The notes under the pieces are model-generated. The model had not been told where the DNA came from and ran no database searches. It saw only the letters and a program-made list of their open reading frames with translations. From contig NZ_CP013002.1 in the NCBI RefSeq assembly GCF_001414055.1, forward strand, positions 1,922,001 to 1,986,000: a stretch of DNA of 64,000 nt, written 5' to 3'. This document shows positions 10,100 through 19,163 of this stretch, piece after piece. How positions within the stretch are numbered: position 1 is the first letter of the stretch; every line of letters starts with the position of its first letter. A program made the position numbers and the translations under genes. The DNA is from Caulobacter henricii. GTDB lineage: Bacteria; Pseudomonadota; Alphaproteobacteria; Caulobacterales; Caulobacteraceae.

Positions 10100-12055
10100 A
10101 TGCTCGCCGGTTTCCGCACCTTCGCCAAATCGCCCTTCGCGGTGATCCTTTTCGGCCTGCTGATTGTCAGCTTCGCCGTGTTCGGGATCAGCGACGTGTT
10201 CAAGGGACCGCGCCTGTCCGGCGTCGTCGCCGCCGGTTCGCGCTCGGTTTCGGCCGCAGACTTCAAGACCCGCTACGAGAACTATCGCAAGGGGACCGAG
10301 CGTCAGTCCGGCGAGACCCTGACGGCCGACCAGGCCGTCGAGCGCGGCATTGACCGGCAGATCCTGCAGGAAATCGCTCTGCAGGAATCGATGTCGGAAG
10401 TGATCCGCAAGTTCGGGATCCAGCCTTCCGACAAGCTGGTCGGCAATGTCGTGCGTGAGCAGATGAGCAATCTGCACCCCAATCAACGGCCGTTCGATCC
10501 GATCACCGGCAAGTTCGATCCCAAGATGTACGAGGCCCTGCTGCGTGAGAACGGCATGACGCCGGACAGCTACCAGGCCTCGATCAGCGACGAGATTGCC
10601 CAGACCCATGTCTTCACCGGCGTGGCCAATGGCCTGCATGCCCCGCGCATCTATGCCGCCCTGCAGGCTGCCTATGGTCTGGAGAGCCGCGACCTGGCTG
10701 CCTTTGCGATCAATCCGGCTACGGTGGAGCGCCCCGGCAATCCGACCGACGCCCAGCTGACGGCCTTCATGAAGCAGAACGCGGAACGACTGACCCGCCC
10801 GGAGTCCCGGGTCCTGTCGATCATGCGCGTCAGCGCCCAGGCCCTCGAGCCTTCGGTGACCATCAATCCGGCCGATGTGCAGAAGACCTTCGACTTCCGA
10901 AAGGAAACCCTGGCGACCCCGGAAACCCGTTCGCTGGTTCAGATCGTCGCCCCGGATGCCAAGGCCGCCGGCGTGATCGCCCAGCGTCTGGCCAAGGGTG
11001 ACCAGCCGGCCGTCGTCGCCAGCGCCTTTGGCCAGAAGCCGGTGATCCTCAACGACAAGCCCAAGTCCGCCCTGCCCGACCGCAAGGTCGCCGACGCCGC
11101 CTTCAGTCTGGCCGCAGGCCAGGTCAGCGCACCGATCACCGGCAGCCTCGGCATCTCGGTGGTCAAGGTGACCAAGGTGACCCCCGGCGCCGTCCCCAGC
11201 CTGGAGAGCGTGCGCTCACAGATCGAAGCCGAACTCCGCGTCCAGGGTGCCCAGGCCAAGGCCTATGAGCAGACCCAGACCTATCAGGACGCCCACGACG
11301 CCGGTTCCGACCTGATCGCCGCCGCGTCCAAGGCCGGAGCCATGGTCATGACCTCGGCCCCGATCACCGCCCAGGGTACCGACCAGACCGGCCAGCCCAT
11401 TCCCGGCCTGACGCCGGACATCCTCAAGACCGCCTTTGACCTGAGCTCCGGCGGCGAAAGCGAACTCGTCGAGATCGGCAAGGGTGAGTACTATGCCGTC
11501 AAGGTCGAGAAGGTCATCCCGGCCGCCCTGCCGGCCCTGGCTGACATCCGGCCGCAGCTGGCCCAGGTCTGGCTGCAGAACGAGATGACCAATCGCCTGC
11601 AGGCCAAGGCCGAGTCCCTGGCCGCGCGGGTCAAGAAGGGCGAGAGCCTTGAGGCCGTCGCCGCCGCAGCGGGATCTCGCGTTCAGCGCGTTCCGGGCAT
11701 CAGCCGCGAAAACGCCCAGCAGCATCAGGGCCTCGGCCGTGACCTGCTGCTGGCCACCTTCGCTGCCAAGCCGGGCGAGGTGTTCAGCTCGCGGGCCGGC
11801 CAGATGGCCTTCGTCGTCGCCAAGCTGGAGGCCGTTCGCTCGGGCAAGATCGCCGACATGGCCCGCATCAGCCAGACCATTCGGCCCCAGGTCGACAGCG
11901 GTCTGATGCGCGATCTCGGCGAGGCCGCGCGTCTTGGGGCCCAGGCCAGCCTGAAGACCAAGACCAACCTGACCCTGGCCCGTCAGGCCATCGGCGTTGA
12001 CACCGACGCCCTGGCCAAGGCCGAAGCTGCCAAGTCCGGCAAGGCCCAGAAATGA
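10100..12055 (+). CDS. SurA/PpiD-like periplasmic foldase (peptidyl-prolyl isomerase family), membrane anchored
   Basis: 651 aa. A short cytoplasmic N-terminus and one hydrophobic span (about residues 12-33, ending FAVFGISDVFKGP) anchor the protein. A SurA_N-like chaperone domain follows, then a central parvulin-like region, and a second half with repeated isomerase-like sequence, the layout of PpiD at the Sec translocon exit. I chose the ATG at 10100 because the anchor begins there and AGGAAGG precedes it. Its stop overlaps trpE (ATGA), so it is transcribed with the trp genes. The parvulin core is divergent, so catalytic activity is uncertain and a chaperone role is more likely. Confidence 0.88.
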   Translation: MLAGFRTFAKSPFAVILFGLLIVSFAVFGISDVFKGPRLSGVVAAGSRSVSAADFKTRYENYRKGTERQSGETLTADQAVERGIDRQILQEIALQESMSEVIRKFGIQPSDKLVGNVVREQMSNLHPNQRPFDPITGKFDPKMYEALLRENGMTPDSYQASISDEIAQTHVFTGVANGLHAPRIYAALQAAYGLESRDLAAFAINPATVERPGNPTDAQLTAFMKQNAERLTRPESRVLSIMRVSAQALEPSVTINPADVQKTFDFRKETLATPETRSLVQIVAPDAKAAGVIAQRLAKGDQPAVVASAFGQKPVILNDKPKSALPDRKVADAAFSLAAGQVSAPITGSLGISVVKVTKVTPGAVPSLESVRSQIEAELRVQGAQAKAYEQTQTYQDAHDAGSDLIAAASKAGAMVMTSAPITAQGTDQTGQPIPGLTPDILKTAFDLSSGGESELVEIGKGEYYAVKVEKVIPAALPALADIRPQLAQVWLQNEMTNRLQAKAESLAARVKKGESLEAVAAAAGSRVQRVPGISRENAQQHQGLGRDLLLATFAAKPGEVFSSRAGQMAFVVAKLEAVRSGKIADMARISQTIRPQVDSGLMRDLGEAARLGAQASLKTKTNLTLARQAIGVDTDALAKAEAAKSGKAQK

Positions 12056-13587
12056 GCCTGGAGCCGGCCTTCGACGCCTTCTCCCGGACCTATGAGGCCG
12101 GACAGCCCCAGGTCGTCTGGACCCGGCTGATCGACGATCTCGAGACGCCGGTCTCGGCCTATCTGAAGATCGGACAGGGCAAGCCCTACGCCTTCCTGTT
12201 CGAAAGTGTCGAAGGCGGTGCCTGGCGCGGCCGCTATTCCATCGTGGCGATGAAGCCGGACTTTGTCTGGCGCTGCCGCGGCGATGTCGCCGAGGTGGCC
12301 GAGGGCGAGGCCATCGGCCGGGGTGAGTTCACCGTCCAGGCCGGCGGGGCTTTGGACAGCCTTCGCGACCTGATCGCCCGCTCGCGCATCGAGCTGCCGG
12401 CCGGCCTGCCGCCGATGGCGGCCGGCGTCTTCGGCGCTCTGGGCTATGACATGGTGCGGTTGGCCGAACGCCTGCCCGACATCAATGAGGACACCACGGG
12501 CCTGCCGGACGGGATCATGACCCGGCCATCGATCGTGGCGGTGTTTGATGCCATCGCCCAGGAAATCATCCTGGTGACCACGGTGCGCCCGGTGGCCGGG
12601 GTCTCGGCCGAGGAGGCCCACCACGCCGCCCGGGCCCGGATCGAAACGGTGATGGCCGACCTGCGCCGTCCCCTGGCCCATGAAGCGCCGCGCAAGGGCC
12701 ATGCACCGATCGAGTTCACCACCCCGGTCAGTCGCGAGGACTATGCCGTGGTGGTCGAGAAGGCCAAGGATTACATCCGCGCCGGTGACATCTTCCAGGT
12801 GGTGCCCAGCCACCGCTTCCGCGCACCCTTCGACCTGGATCCGTTCGCCCTCTACCGCTCGCTGCGCCGGACCAATCCGTCGCCGTTCCTCTATTTCCTC
12901 AACCTCGATGGCTGCCACCTCGTGGGCTCCAGTCCCGAGATCCTCGTGCGTCTGCGCGACGGCAAGATCACCATCCGCCCGATCGCCGGCACCCGCCCTC
13001 GGGGCGCGACACCGGAAGAGGACCTGGCCCTCGAGGCCGAACTGCTGGCCGATCCCAAGGAGCGGGCCGAGCACCTGATGCTGCTGGATCTCGGCCGCAA
13101 CGACGTCGGTCGCGTCTCGATGCTGAAGGAGCCGGGCAAGAACGAGCCCGCAAAGCCGCACCAGGGCCCGCGCGTCAAGGTCACCGAGAGCTTCAAGGTC
13201 GAGCGCTACAGCCACGTCATGCACATCGTCTCCAATGTCGAAGGGGTGGCGCCTGTCGGCGTCGATCCGGTCGACGTGCTGATGGCTGCACTGCCCGCCG
13301 GCACCCTGTCGGGTGCGCCCAAGGTCCGGGCCATGGAGATCATCGACGAGCTGGAAATCGAAAAGCGCGGCCTCGGCTACGCTGGCGCAGTCGGTTATGT
13401 CGGCGCTGACGGCTCGGTCGACACCTGCATCGTGCTGCGCACGGCCCTGGTCAAGGACGGCATGATGTATGTCCAGGCCGGCGGCGGCGTAGTCGCCGAC
13501 AGCGATCCCGATGCCGAATATGACGAGACCCTGCACAAGTCCCGCGCCCTCAAGCGGGCGGCGGAAGAGGCCTGGCGTTTCGCCTGA
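12052..13587 (+). CDS. trpE: Anthranilate synthase component I
   Basis: Converts chorismate to anthranilate, with ammonia supplied by TrpG, as the first step of tryptophan synthesis. 511 aa. The chorismate-binding domain is complete: PSPFLYFL, SPEILVRL, IAGTRPRG, LLDLGRNDVGRVS, HIVSNVEG, LPAGTLSGAPKVRAM and the C-terminal AGGGVVADSDPDAEY. The N-terminal feedback-inhibition region (IKIGQGKPYAFLFESVEGG) is also present. It is translationally coupled to the foldase gene upstream by a 4-base overlap, so no classical trp leader peptide precedes it. Confidence 0.98.
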   Translation: MSLEPAFDAFSRTYEAGQPQVVWTRLIDDLETPVSAYLKIGQGKPYAFLFESVEGGAWRGRYSIVAMKPDFVWRCRGDVAEVAEGEAIGRGEFTVQAGGALDSLRDLIARSRIELPAGLPPMAAGVFGALGYDMVRLAERLPDINEDTTGLPDGIMTRPSIVAVFDAIAQEIILVTTVRPVAGVSAEEAHHAARARIETVMADLRRPLAHEAPRKGHAPIEFTTPVSREDYAVVVEKAKDYIRAGDIFQVVPSHRFRAPFDLDPFALYRSLRRTNPSPFLYFLNLDGCHLVGSSPEILVRLRDGKITIRPIAGTRPRGATPEEDLALEAELLADPKERAEHLMLLDLGRNDVGRVSMLKEPGKNEPAKPHQGPRVKVTESFKVERYSHVMHIVSNVEGVAPVGVDPVDVLMAALPAGTLSGAPKVRAMEIIDELEIEKRGLGYAGAVGYVGADGSVDTCIVLRTALVKDGMMYVQAGGGVVADSDPDAEYDETLHKSRALKRAAEEAWRFA

Positions 13588-13645
13588 CGGCAAGCGTGAC
13601 AGCCGAAAGTGGATGCCGGTTTCGGCGCCTGTCGCGCGCCCAGTA

Positions 13646-13852
13646 TCAGTACCCCAGGCGATCGGCCGGCAGGTGCTGGGTCACGGCGGGCGGGGCCAGC
13701 ACCATCACAGTGGCGAAGCTGAGCGCGCAGAACGCTGCGAAGGCTGCCGCGGCCAGGACGGGCCCCATCTTCTGGCGACGCTCACGCGGCCGAAGCAGGG
13801 CGCGAGCATAGGCGATGGCGACCGGATCGAGGGCGGAATCAGACGAGACCAT
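13646..13852 (-). CDS. Small membrane protein, function unknown, antisense between trpE and trpG
   Basis: 68 codons on the minus strand. The polar N-terminus (SSDSALDPVAIAYARALLRPRERRQKMG) is followed by one hydrophobic span (about residues 30-54) and a short tail. The amphipathic-then-hydrophobic layout is more protein-like than the arginine-rich shadow frames around it. There is no strong ribosome binding site, and the function is not recognised. It occupies the 376-base gap between trpE and trpG, which otherwise holds only the trpG promoter region. Confidence 0.5.
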   Translation of the reverse strand: MVSSDSALDPVAIAYARALLRPRERRQKMGPVLAAAAFAAFCALSFATVMVLAPPAVTQHLPADRLGY

Positions 13853-13963
13853 GGCGGCAGCTTGCCCGACCCGACCGGATCTGTAACGGGCTTAAGGCTT
13901 TCTCGCGCCCAAATGCCGCAAACCCCCTCCCGCTCCCGGCCCAGCCGTTCTAGAAGTTAGCCC

Positions 13964-14560
13964 ATGATCCTGGTCATCGATAACTACGACAGCTTCACCT
14001 ACAACCTCGTCCACTATCTGAACGAGCTTGGGGCCGAGACGCTGGTCCATCGCAACGACGACCTGACCGTGCAGCAGGCCCTGGCCCTGCGCCCGGCGGC
14101 GATCCTGCTGTCGCCGGGCCCCAAGGCCCCCGACCAGGCCGGGATCTGCCTGCCCCTGCTGCGGGGCGCTCCCGAAGACATGCCGATCCTGGGCGTCTGC
14201 CTGGGCCACCAGGCCATCGGTCAGGCCTATGGCGGCGAAGTGGTCCGCGCCAAGGACGTCATGCACGGCAAGACCAGCCCGATCCATCACGCCGACAAGG
14301 GCCTGTTCAAGGGCCTACCCAACCCGTTCACCGCCACCCGCTATCACAGCCTGGCCGTGCGCCGCGAAGACCTGCCGGCCGAGCTGGAGGTCACCGCCTG
14401 GACCGCTGACGGCGAGATCATGGGCGTGCAGCATCGCACCCGCCCCGTCCACGGCGTCCAGTTCCACCCCGAATCCATCGCGACCGAGGGCGGTCACCAG
14501 ATGCTGGCCAATTTCCTCGACCTGGCCGGGGTCAAGCGCGACCTCGCGGTCGGGGCCTAG
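13964..14560 (+). CDS. trpG: Anthranilate synthase component II (glutamine amidotransferase)
   Basis: Releases ammonia from glutamine for TrpE. 198 aa class I amidotransferase beginning [19 protein letters not shown], with the oxyanion segment [12 protein letters not shown], the nucleophile elbow [12 protein letters not shown] (Cys about 79) and the His-Glu pair in [14 protein letters not shown]. It might also serve a PabB elsewhere, as this type of subunit is often shared. It is followed by trpD after 7 bases. Confidence 0.97.
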   Translation: MILVIDNYDSFTYNLVHYLNELGAETLVHRNDDLTVQQALALRPAAILLSPGPKAPDQAGICLPLLRGAPEDMPILGVCLGHQAIGQAYGGEVVRAKDVMHGKTSPIHHADKGLFKGLPNPFTATRYHSLAVRREDLPAELEVTAWTADGEIMGVQHRTRPVHGVQFHPESIATEGGHQMLANFLDLAGVKRDLAVGA

Positions 14561-14567
14561 GCCGAGC

Positions 14568-15596
14568 ATGTCCGACTCCTTCAAGCCGCTGCTGGCCAAG
14601 CTGGCCGACGGTCAGACCCTGTCTGAAGATGATGCGGAAATCTTCTTCAGCGCCTGCCTGCGCGGCGAGCCCACACCGGCCCAGATCGGCGCGGCGGTCA
14701 CCGCCATGCGCCTGCGGGGCGAGACGGTGGGCGAGATCGCCGCCTGCGCCCGCGCCATGCGGCGCGCCGCCGTCAGGCTGGACCATCCCTATGATGTCAT
14801 CGACGTCTGCGGGACCGGCGGCGACGGCCTGCACACCCTGAACATCTCGACCGCCGTCGGTTTTGTGGCCGCAGGCGGCGGCCTGAAGGTCGCCAAGCAC
14901 GGCAACCGGGCCGTGACCTCAAAGTCCGGTACGGCCGATGTCCTGGCCGCCCTCGGGGTCAATATCGACGCCAGCCGCGCGCAACAGCGCAAGGCGCTCG
15001 ATGAGGCCGGGATCTGCTTCCTGTTCGCCCAGGCCCACCATGGCGCGATGAAGCACGTCGCCCCGATCCGCCAGCAATTGGGCTTCCGGACAATCTTCAA
15101 CCTGCTGGGTCCACTGACCAACCCCGCCGGGGCCCGACGCCAGGTCATGGGCGTCTCGGCGCCCCGCTTCGTCGAGCCCATAGCCCGGGCCCTCGGGGCC
15201 CTGGGGGCCGAGCGCGCCTGGTCGGTGCATGGCCAGGGCATGGACGAGCTGACCACCACCGGCGAAACCGAGGTGGCCGAATGGCGCGACGGCGTCGTGC
15301 GCTTCTTCACGATCACGCCGGAAGCGGTCGGCCTGCCGCGCGCCGCCCTGTCCGACCTGACCGGCGGCGAACCCGAGTATAATGCCGCTGCCCTGACCCG
15401 CCTGCTCGACGGCGAGAAGAGCGCCTACCGGGACATCGTCTTGCTGAATGCCGCCGCAGCCTTCCTGGTCGCCGACAAGGTCGAGACCCTGGCTGAAGGC
15501 ATCGCGATGGCCGCAACCGCCATTGATAACGGCGCGGCCAAGGCGGCCCTGGCCGGACTGGTCGCAGCGACCAATACCGAACTGGCCAACGCATGA
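14568..15596 (+). CDS. trpD: Anthranilate phosphoribosyltransferase
   Basis: Joins anthranilate to PRPP. 342 aa, normal length. The start [12 protein letters not shown] is chosen because the family N-terminal helical domain begins there; a longer frame upstream merely overlaps trpG. Signature segments are [17 protein letters not shown] (PRPP and glycine loop), [21 protein letters not shown], and [17 protein letters not shown]. Its stop overlaps the trpC start by 4 bases. Confidence 0.98.
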   Translation: MSDSFKPLLAKLADGQTLSEDDAEIFFSACLRGEPTPAQIGAAVTAMRLRGETVGEIAACARAMRRAAVRLDHPYDVIDVCGTGGDGLHTLNISTAVGFVAAGGGLKVAKHGNRAVTSKSGTADVLAALGVNIDASRAQQRKALDEAGICFLFAQAHHGAMKHVAPIRQQLGFRTIFNLLGPLTNPAGARRQVMGVSAPRFVEPIARALGALGAERAWSVHGQGMDELTTTGETEVAEWRDGVVRFFTITPEAVGLPRAALSDLTGGEPEYNAAALTRLLDGEKSAYRDIVLLNAAAAFLVADKVETLAEGIAMAATAIDNGAAKAALAGLVAATNTELANA

Positions 15597-16381
15597 CCGA
15601 CATCCTGGCGAAAATCGCCGCCTACAAGCGCGACGAAGTGCTGGATCGCAAGCGCCGCCGCACCCTGAATGCCCTAGACAACGCTGCGCGCAATGCCTCG
15701 TCGCCGCGCGGGTTCAAGGCGGCTCTGGGCCACGCCCATGCGCCGGGCAAGCTGGCCCTGATCGCCGAGATCAAGAAGGCCTCGCCCTCCAAGGGGCTGA
15801 TCCGCGCCGACTTTGATCCGCCGGCCCTGGCCCGTGCCTATGAGGCCGGCGGCGCGGCCTGCCTCTCTGTCCTGACCGACGGGCCCAGTTTCCAGGGCGC
15901 GGATGCCTATCTGATCGACGCCCGTGCCGCCGCCAGCCTGCCCTGTATCCGCAAGGACTTCCTGGTCGACCCCTGGCAGGTGACCGAGAGCCGCGCCTTG
16001 GGCGCAGACGCCATACTGGTGATCCTGGCGATGATCGACGACGCCCTGGCCGCCGATCTGATGAGCGAGGCCGCCCGCCTGGGCATGGATGCCCTGGTCG
16101 AGGTGCACGACGAGGCCGAGATGGAGCGGGCCGGCCGGCTGGGTGCAACCCTGGTCGGGATCAATAATCGCGACCTGAAAAGCTTCGTGGTCGATCTGGC
16201 CGTCACCGAGCGACTGGCCGCCCGGGCCCCGCGCGAGGCCCTGCTGGTCACGGAAAGCGGCATCTTCACCCCGGAAGACGTCGTGCGCATGGAAGCCGCC
16301 GGTGCCACGGCCATGCTGGTCGGCGAAAGCCTGATGCGGCAGGCCAATGTGGCCGAAGCGACGCGCACCCTGCTCGGCTGA
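15593..16381 (+). CDS. trpC: Indole-3-glycerol-phosphate synthase
   Basis: Closes the indole ring from carboxyphenylamino-deoxyribulose phosphate. 262 aa TIM barrel with [18 protein letters not shown] (catalytic Glu and Lys), [27 protein letters not shown] and the phosphate-binding [13 protein letters not shown]. It is a stand-alone TrpC without a TrpF fusion. It is coupled to trpD by an ATGA overlap and is the last gene of the trpGDC unit; trpF, trpB and trpA are not in this window. Confidence 0.98.
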   Translation: MTDILAKIAAYKRDEVLDRKRRRTLNALDNAARNASSPRGFKAALGHAHAPGKLALIAEIKKASPSKGLIRADFDPPALARAYEAGGAACLSVLTDGPSFQGADAYLIDARAAASLPCIRKDFLVDPWQVTESRALGADAILVILAMIDDALAADLMSEAARLGMDALVEVHDEAEMERAGRLGATLVGINNRDLKSFVVDLAVTERLAARAPREALLVTESGIFTPEDVVRMEAAGATAMLVGESLMRQANVAEATRTLLG

Positions 16382-16485
16382 GCACCGAACATCTGGCGTT
16401 CCTGCGCCCAACCGTCCAACCTGACGACTCAAGACGTTCCGCGACACCCACCCGACAGGAACGCGCCGAGGGAGAAGAGACGCCG

Positions 16486-17055
16486 ATGAGCCCAATAGCT
16501 CGACTGGTGAAATGGGCCTTGGCCACCTACTTCCGCCTTCAGGGCTGGAGCGTAGAGGGCCAGGCCCCGGCGTCACGCAAGTTCGTGGTCATCGCCGCCC
16601 CCCATACGAGCAACTGGGACTTCGTCTATTTCATCGGCGCAGCCGACGCCCTGCACCTCAATCTCAGCTTCATGGGCAAGGCGTCCCTGTTCCGCTGGCC
16701 CTTCGCGGGGATCATGCGCGACCTCGGCGGCGTGCCGATCGACCGCTCGCAGTCGCGCGATACCGTTTCAGTCATGGCGGAGGAGTTTTCGCGGCGCGAC
16801 GAATTCATGCTGACCATCGCGCCGGAGGGCACGCGCGGCAAGGCTCGCCAGTGGAAGACGGGCTTTTACAACATCGCCCTGAAGGCCGGCGTGCCGATGG
16901 TCTGTGGCATGATGGACTATCGCCGCAAGGTCGTGAGCCTGGGAGAAGCCATCATGGCCTCGGGCGACTATGAAAAGGACATGGTCAAGCTGGCGGCCAT
17001 CTACCAGTCCTGCAGCCCCAAGTACCCGGAACGGGCGACTACCTTTCAGGGCTGA
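16486..17055 (+). CDS. 1-acyl-glycerol-3-phosphate acyltransferase family protein
   Basis: 189 aa. The PlsC-family motifs are present: HTSNWD (block I, HX4D) near residue 38, GGVPIDRSQ (block II/III) and APEGTRGK (block III, EGTR). These are the acyl-acceptor and glycerol-phosphate binding residues of membrane-associated acyltransferases. The protein is short and lacks a clear transmembrane span, so it is probably peripheral at the inner membrane. Substrate unknown: lysophosphatidate, ornithine lipid or another acceptor are all possible. GGGAGAAG precedes the ATG. It stands 63 bases before lepB on the same strand. Confidence 0.85.
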   Translation: MSPIARLVKWALATYFRLQGWSVEGQAPASRKFVVIAAPHTSNWDFVYFIGAADALHLNLSFMGKASLFRWPFAGIMRDLGGVPIDRSQSRDTVSVMAEEFSRRDEFMLTIAPEGTRGKARQWKTGFYNIALKAGVPMVCGMMDYRRKVVSLGEAIMASGDYEKDMVKLAAIYQSCSPKYPERATTFQG

Positions 17056-17118
17056 GGGCGCCACGATTTCGACAAGCTCGGCCTTTCCCCTATCCCACTT
17101 GAGTTCCGGGAGCGTGCG

Positions 17119-17940
17119 ATGAACGACAAGGCCGATTCGAGCCCCAAGCCACCACTCTTGGCCGAGGTCATCGACTGGACCCGCTTCTTCGCCGTGGCCC
17201 TGGCGATCCTGATGATCCCCAGGACCGTCCTGGCCCAGCCCTTCCTGATCCCTTCAGGATCCATGCAGCCGACCCTGGAAATCGGTGACCGCATCCTGGT
17301 GTCGAAATATGCCTATGGCTGGAGCCGCCACGCCCTGCCCTTTAGCCCGCCCGTCGGACAGGGACGCCTGTTTGAACGTCAGCCGGAGCGCGGCGACATT
17401 GTCGTGTTCAAGCGGCCTGGCGACGGCCGCACCGACATCATCAAGAGGCTTGTCGGCCTGCCCGGAGATCACATCCAGGTCCGCAACGGCGTGCTGATGA
17501 TCAATGGTTCGCCCGTCGAGCATGTGGCCCAGGCCCTCCGCGTCCAGGACGATCACGGTCAGCAGACGATGGTCGAGGAAGTGGCCGAGCGCCTGCCCAA
17601 CGGCCGGGCCTATCTGACCTACACCCAGGGACCGCAGACACCGGCAGCCAATACTGGCGTCTATCAGGTCCCGGCCGGTTGCTACTTCATGATGGGCGAT
17701 AATCGCGACAACTCGGTCGACAGCCGTTTCGACCCAGGCCCTGCCCCGCAGGGCTATGCACGCTGCGCCTGGGACAGCGCCCTGGACGGTCATCTGCCTC
17801 CCGAAAGGGGTATGGGCTTTGTACCCGCCGAGAACCTGGTGGGGCGGGCCGAGCGCGTGCTGTTTTCCTGGGCCCCGGCCGAGGGGCCGCGCTGGAGCCG
17901 GACCTTCAAGAACCTGTCAGCGACGGCCAGCACACCCTAG
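17119..17940 (+). CDS. lepB: Signal peptidase I
   Basis: Removes signal peptides from exported proteins on the outer face of the inner membrane. 273 aa. One membrane span (about residues 20-38, AVALAILMIPRTVLAQPF) leads into the catalytic core: box B IPSGSMQPTLEIGD with the nucleophilic Ser, box D DIIKRLVGLPGDHI with the general-base Lys, and box E GDNRDNSVDSR. Family length and motif order are normal. The gene points toward lexA but is separated from it by 313 bases. Confidence 0.97.
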   Translation: MNDKADSSPKPPLLAEVIDWTRFFAVALAILMIPRTVLAQPFLIPSGSMQPTLEIGDRILVSKYAYGWSRHALPFSPPVGQGRLFERQPERGDIVVFKRPGDGRTDIIKRLVGLPGDHIQVRNGVLMINGSPVEHVAQALRVQDDHGQQTMVEEVAERLPNGRAYLTYTQGPQTPAANTGVYQVPAGCYFMMGDNRDNSVDSRFDPGPAPQGYARCAWDSALDGHLPPERGMGFVPAENLVGRAERVLFSWAPAEGPRWSRTFKNLSATASTP

Positions 17941-18253
17941 GCCTGAGTCGAATCAGGGTTCGGCCGCAGAGATTCGAGGCGGAATCAAAGCGTCCTTGCC
18001 GTGTTCGGAGCCCTATGGCCAGCCGCTTTCGGCCGCACTCTGCCCTAGCCCTACCGACTCATAGCTCCAGGCTGTGAATGATGTTTCGGTCCCTAAGCCA
18101 TGGTGACAAAGGGGAATTTCACTGCCCACGGGCCTTGGGCACGCCTGAAAGGCCCTTCAACCCTGTCGTGGTCGTCAACTTGACATTAAGGAAGAACGCC
18201 TAGAGAACATTCGCAAGGTTTGCGGTTTGTTCCGCGTCTTCATCGAGGTCGAG
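17941..18253. other. Intergenic region between lepB and lexA
   Basis: 313 bases with no gene. The right-hand third carries the lexA promoter and its two LexA boxes (listed separately). The left two thirds show no clear terminator for lepB and no recognisable RNA. Confidence 0.6.
18180..18232 (+). promoter_or_regulatory. lexA promoter with two LexA (SOS) boxes
   Basis: A perfect match to the alphaproteobacterial LexA box in inverted reading, GAAC-GCCTAGA-GAAC, lies at 18194-18208. A second site with one mismatch, GTTT-GCGGTTT-GTTC, lies at 18218-18232. TTGACA at 18180-18185 is the likely -35 element, so the first box overlaps the promoter core, as expected for autoregulation. The ATG of lexA follows at 18254. 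Confidence 0.8.
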
Positions 18254-18964
18254 ATGCTCACGCGCAAGCAGCACGAGCTGCTGATGTTCATCCATGAACG
18301 CATCAAGGAGAGCGGGGTTTCACCGTCCTTCGACGAGATGAAAGAGGCCCTGGACCTCGCCTCGAAGTCCGGCATCCACCGCCTGATCACCGCGCTGGAA
18401 GAGCGCGGCTTCATCCGCCGCCTGGCCCACAGGGCGCGGGCGCTGGAAGTGGTCAAGCTTCCGCAGCAGGCCACGACAGCTGCACCGCCCAAGGGGCGCG
18501 GCACCTTCAAGCCCCAGGTGCTGGAAGGCGGGGGCGCTGTGGCAGCGCCACCGGCCGGTGCAACAACGGTGGCCGCCAATGACAGCCGCGACTTGCCGAT
18601 CCTGGGCAAGATCGCCGCCGGCACGCCCATCGACGCCATCCAGCACGAACGCGATCGGCTTCCGGTGCCGGAATCCATGCTCGGCGGCGGTGAGCACTAT
18701 GTGCTTGAGGTGCAGGGCGACTCGATGATCGAGGCCGGCATTCTCGACGGCGACTATGTCATCATCAAAAAGGGCGACACGGCCACCTCGGGTGAGATCG
18801 TCGTGGCCCTGGTCGGCGAGGAAGCCACCCTCAAGCGCCTGCGCAAGAAGGGCGGCTCAATCGCCCTAGAGGCGGCCAATCCCAAATACGAAACCCGGAT
18901 CTTCGGACCTGATCAGGTTGAAGTTCAGGGCAAGCTGGTGGGGCTGATCCGGCGGTATCACTAG
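18254..18964 (+). CDS. lexA: LexA repressor, SOS regulator
   Basis: Represses DNA-damage genes and cleaves itself when RecA is activated. 236 aa. An N-terminal winged helix-turn-helix ([17 protein letters not shown] through [16 protein letters not shown]) is joined by a long Ala/Pro-rich linker to the S24 peptidase domain. Visible are the cleavage bond Ala122-Gly123 in KIAAGTP, the catalytic Ser157 in [10 protein letters not shown] and Lys194 in [10 protein letters not shown] prefer the ATG at 18254 to the in-frame ATG at 18227 because the family starts with MLTRKQ and GAGGTCGAG precedes it. The long linker is typical of alphaproteobacterial LexA. Confidence 0.98.
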   Translation: MLTRKQHELLMFIHERIKESGVSPSFDEMKEALDLASKSGIHRLITALEERGFIRRLAHRARALEVVKLPQQATTAAPPKGRGTFKPQVLEGGGAVAAPPAGATTVAANDSRDLPILGKIAAGTPIDAIQHERDRLPVPESMLGGGEHYVLEVQGDSMIEAGILDGDYVIIKKGDTATSGEIVVALVGEEATLKRLRKKGGSIALEAANPKYETRIFGPDQVEVQGKLVGLIRRYH

Positions 18965-18988
18965 GCTTTAAGGCCTGGCGAGATTTGA

Positions 18989-19020
18989 GGCCGTCCCGGC
19001 ATTGTCGGGGCGGCCTTTTT
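18989..19020 (+). terminator. Rho-independent terminator after lexA
   Basis: GGCCG-CCCG and CGGG-CGGCC pair with one bulge around a short loop, followed by TTTTT, 25 bases past the lexA stop. Confidence 0.8.
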
Positions 19021-19035
19021 GGTTTCTGGAGCACT

Positions 19036-19151
19036 GGCCCCCTCCGCGCCTCCGGCGCTCCTCCCCCGTAGGGGGAAGATGGTGAGGTCCGCGCTACCCA
19101 TCTTCCCCCTCCGGGGGAAGGCGATCGCGAAGCGATCCGTAGGGGGCAAGT
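19036..19151 (-). repeat. Dispersed palindromic repeat, copy B
   Basis: About 116 bases. Read on the minus strand it repeats copy A (8946-9066): ACTTGCCCCCTACGG, the GATCGC-TTC-GCGATC hairpin, CTTCCCCC-GGA-GGGGGAAG, a second hairpin of that kind and GCGCC-GGA-GGCGC before GGGGGCC. The third-hairpin region and the spacers differ between copies while the pairing is kept. It sits between the convergent lexA and mfd genes. Confidence 0.85.
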
Positions 19152-19163
19152 CGCCGCCCCGCC

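Noticed and set aside
11983..13593. 536-codon minus-strand ORF opposite trpE
   Set aside because: Shadow of trpE; the His/Gln/Asp-rich translation has no family features.
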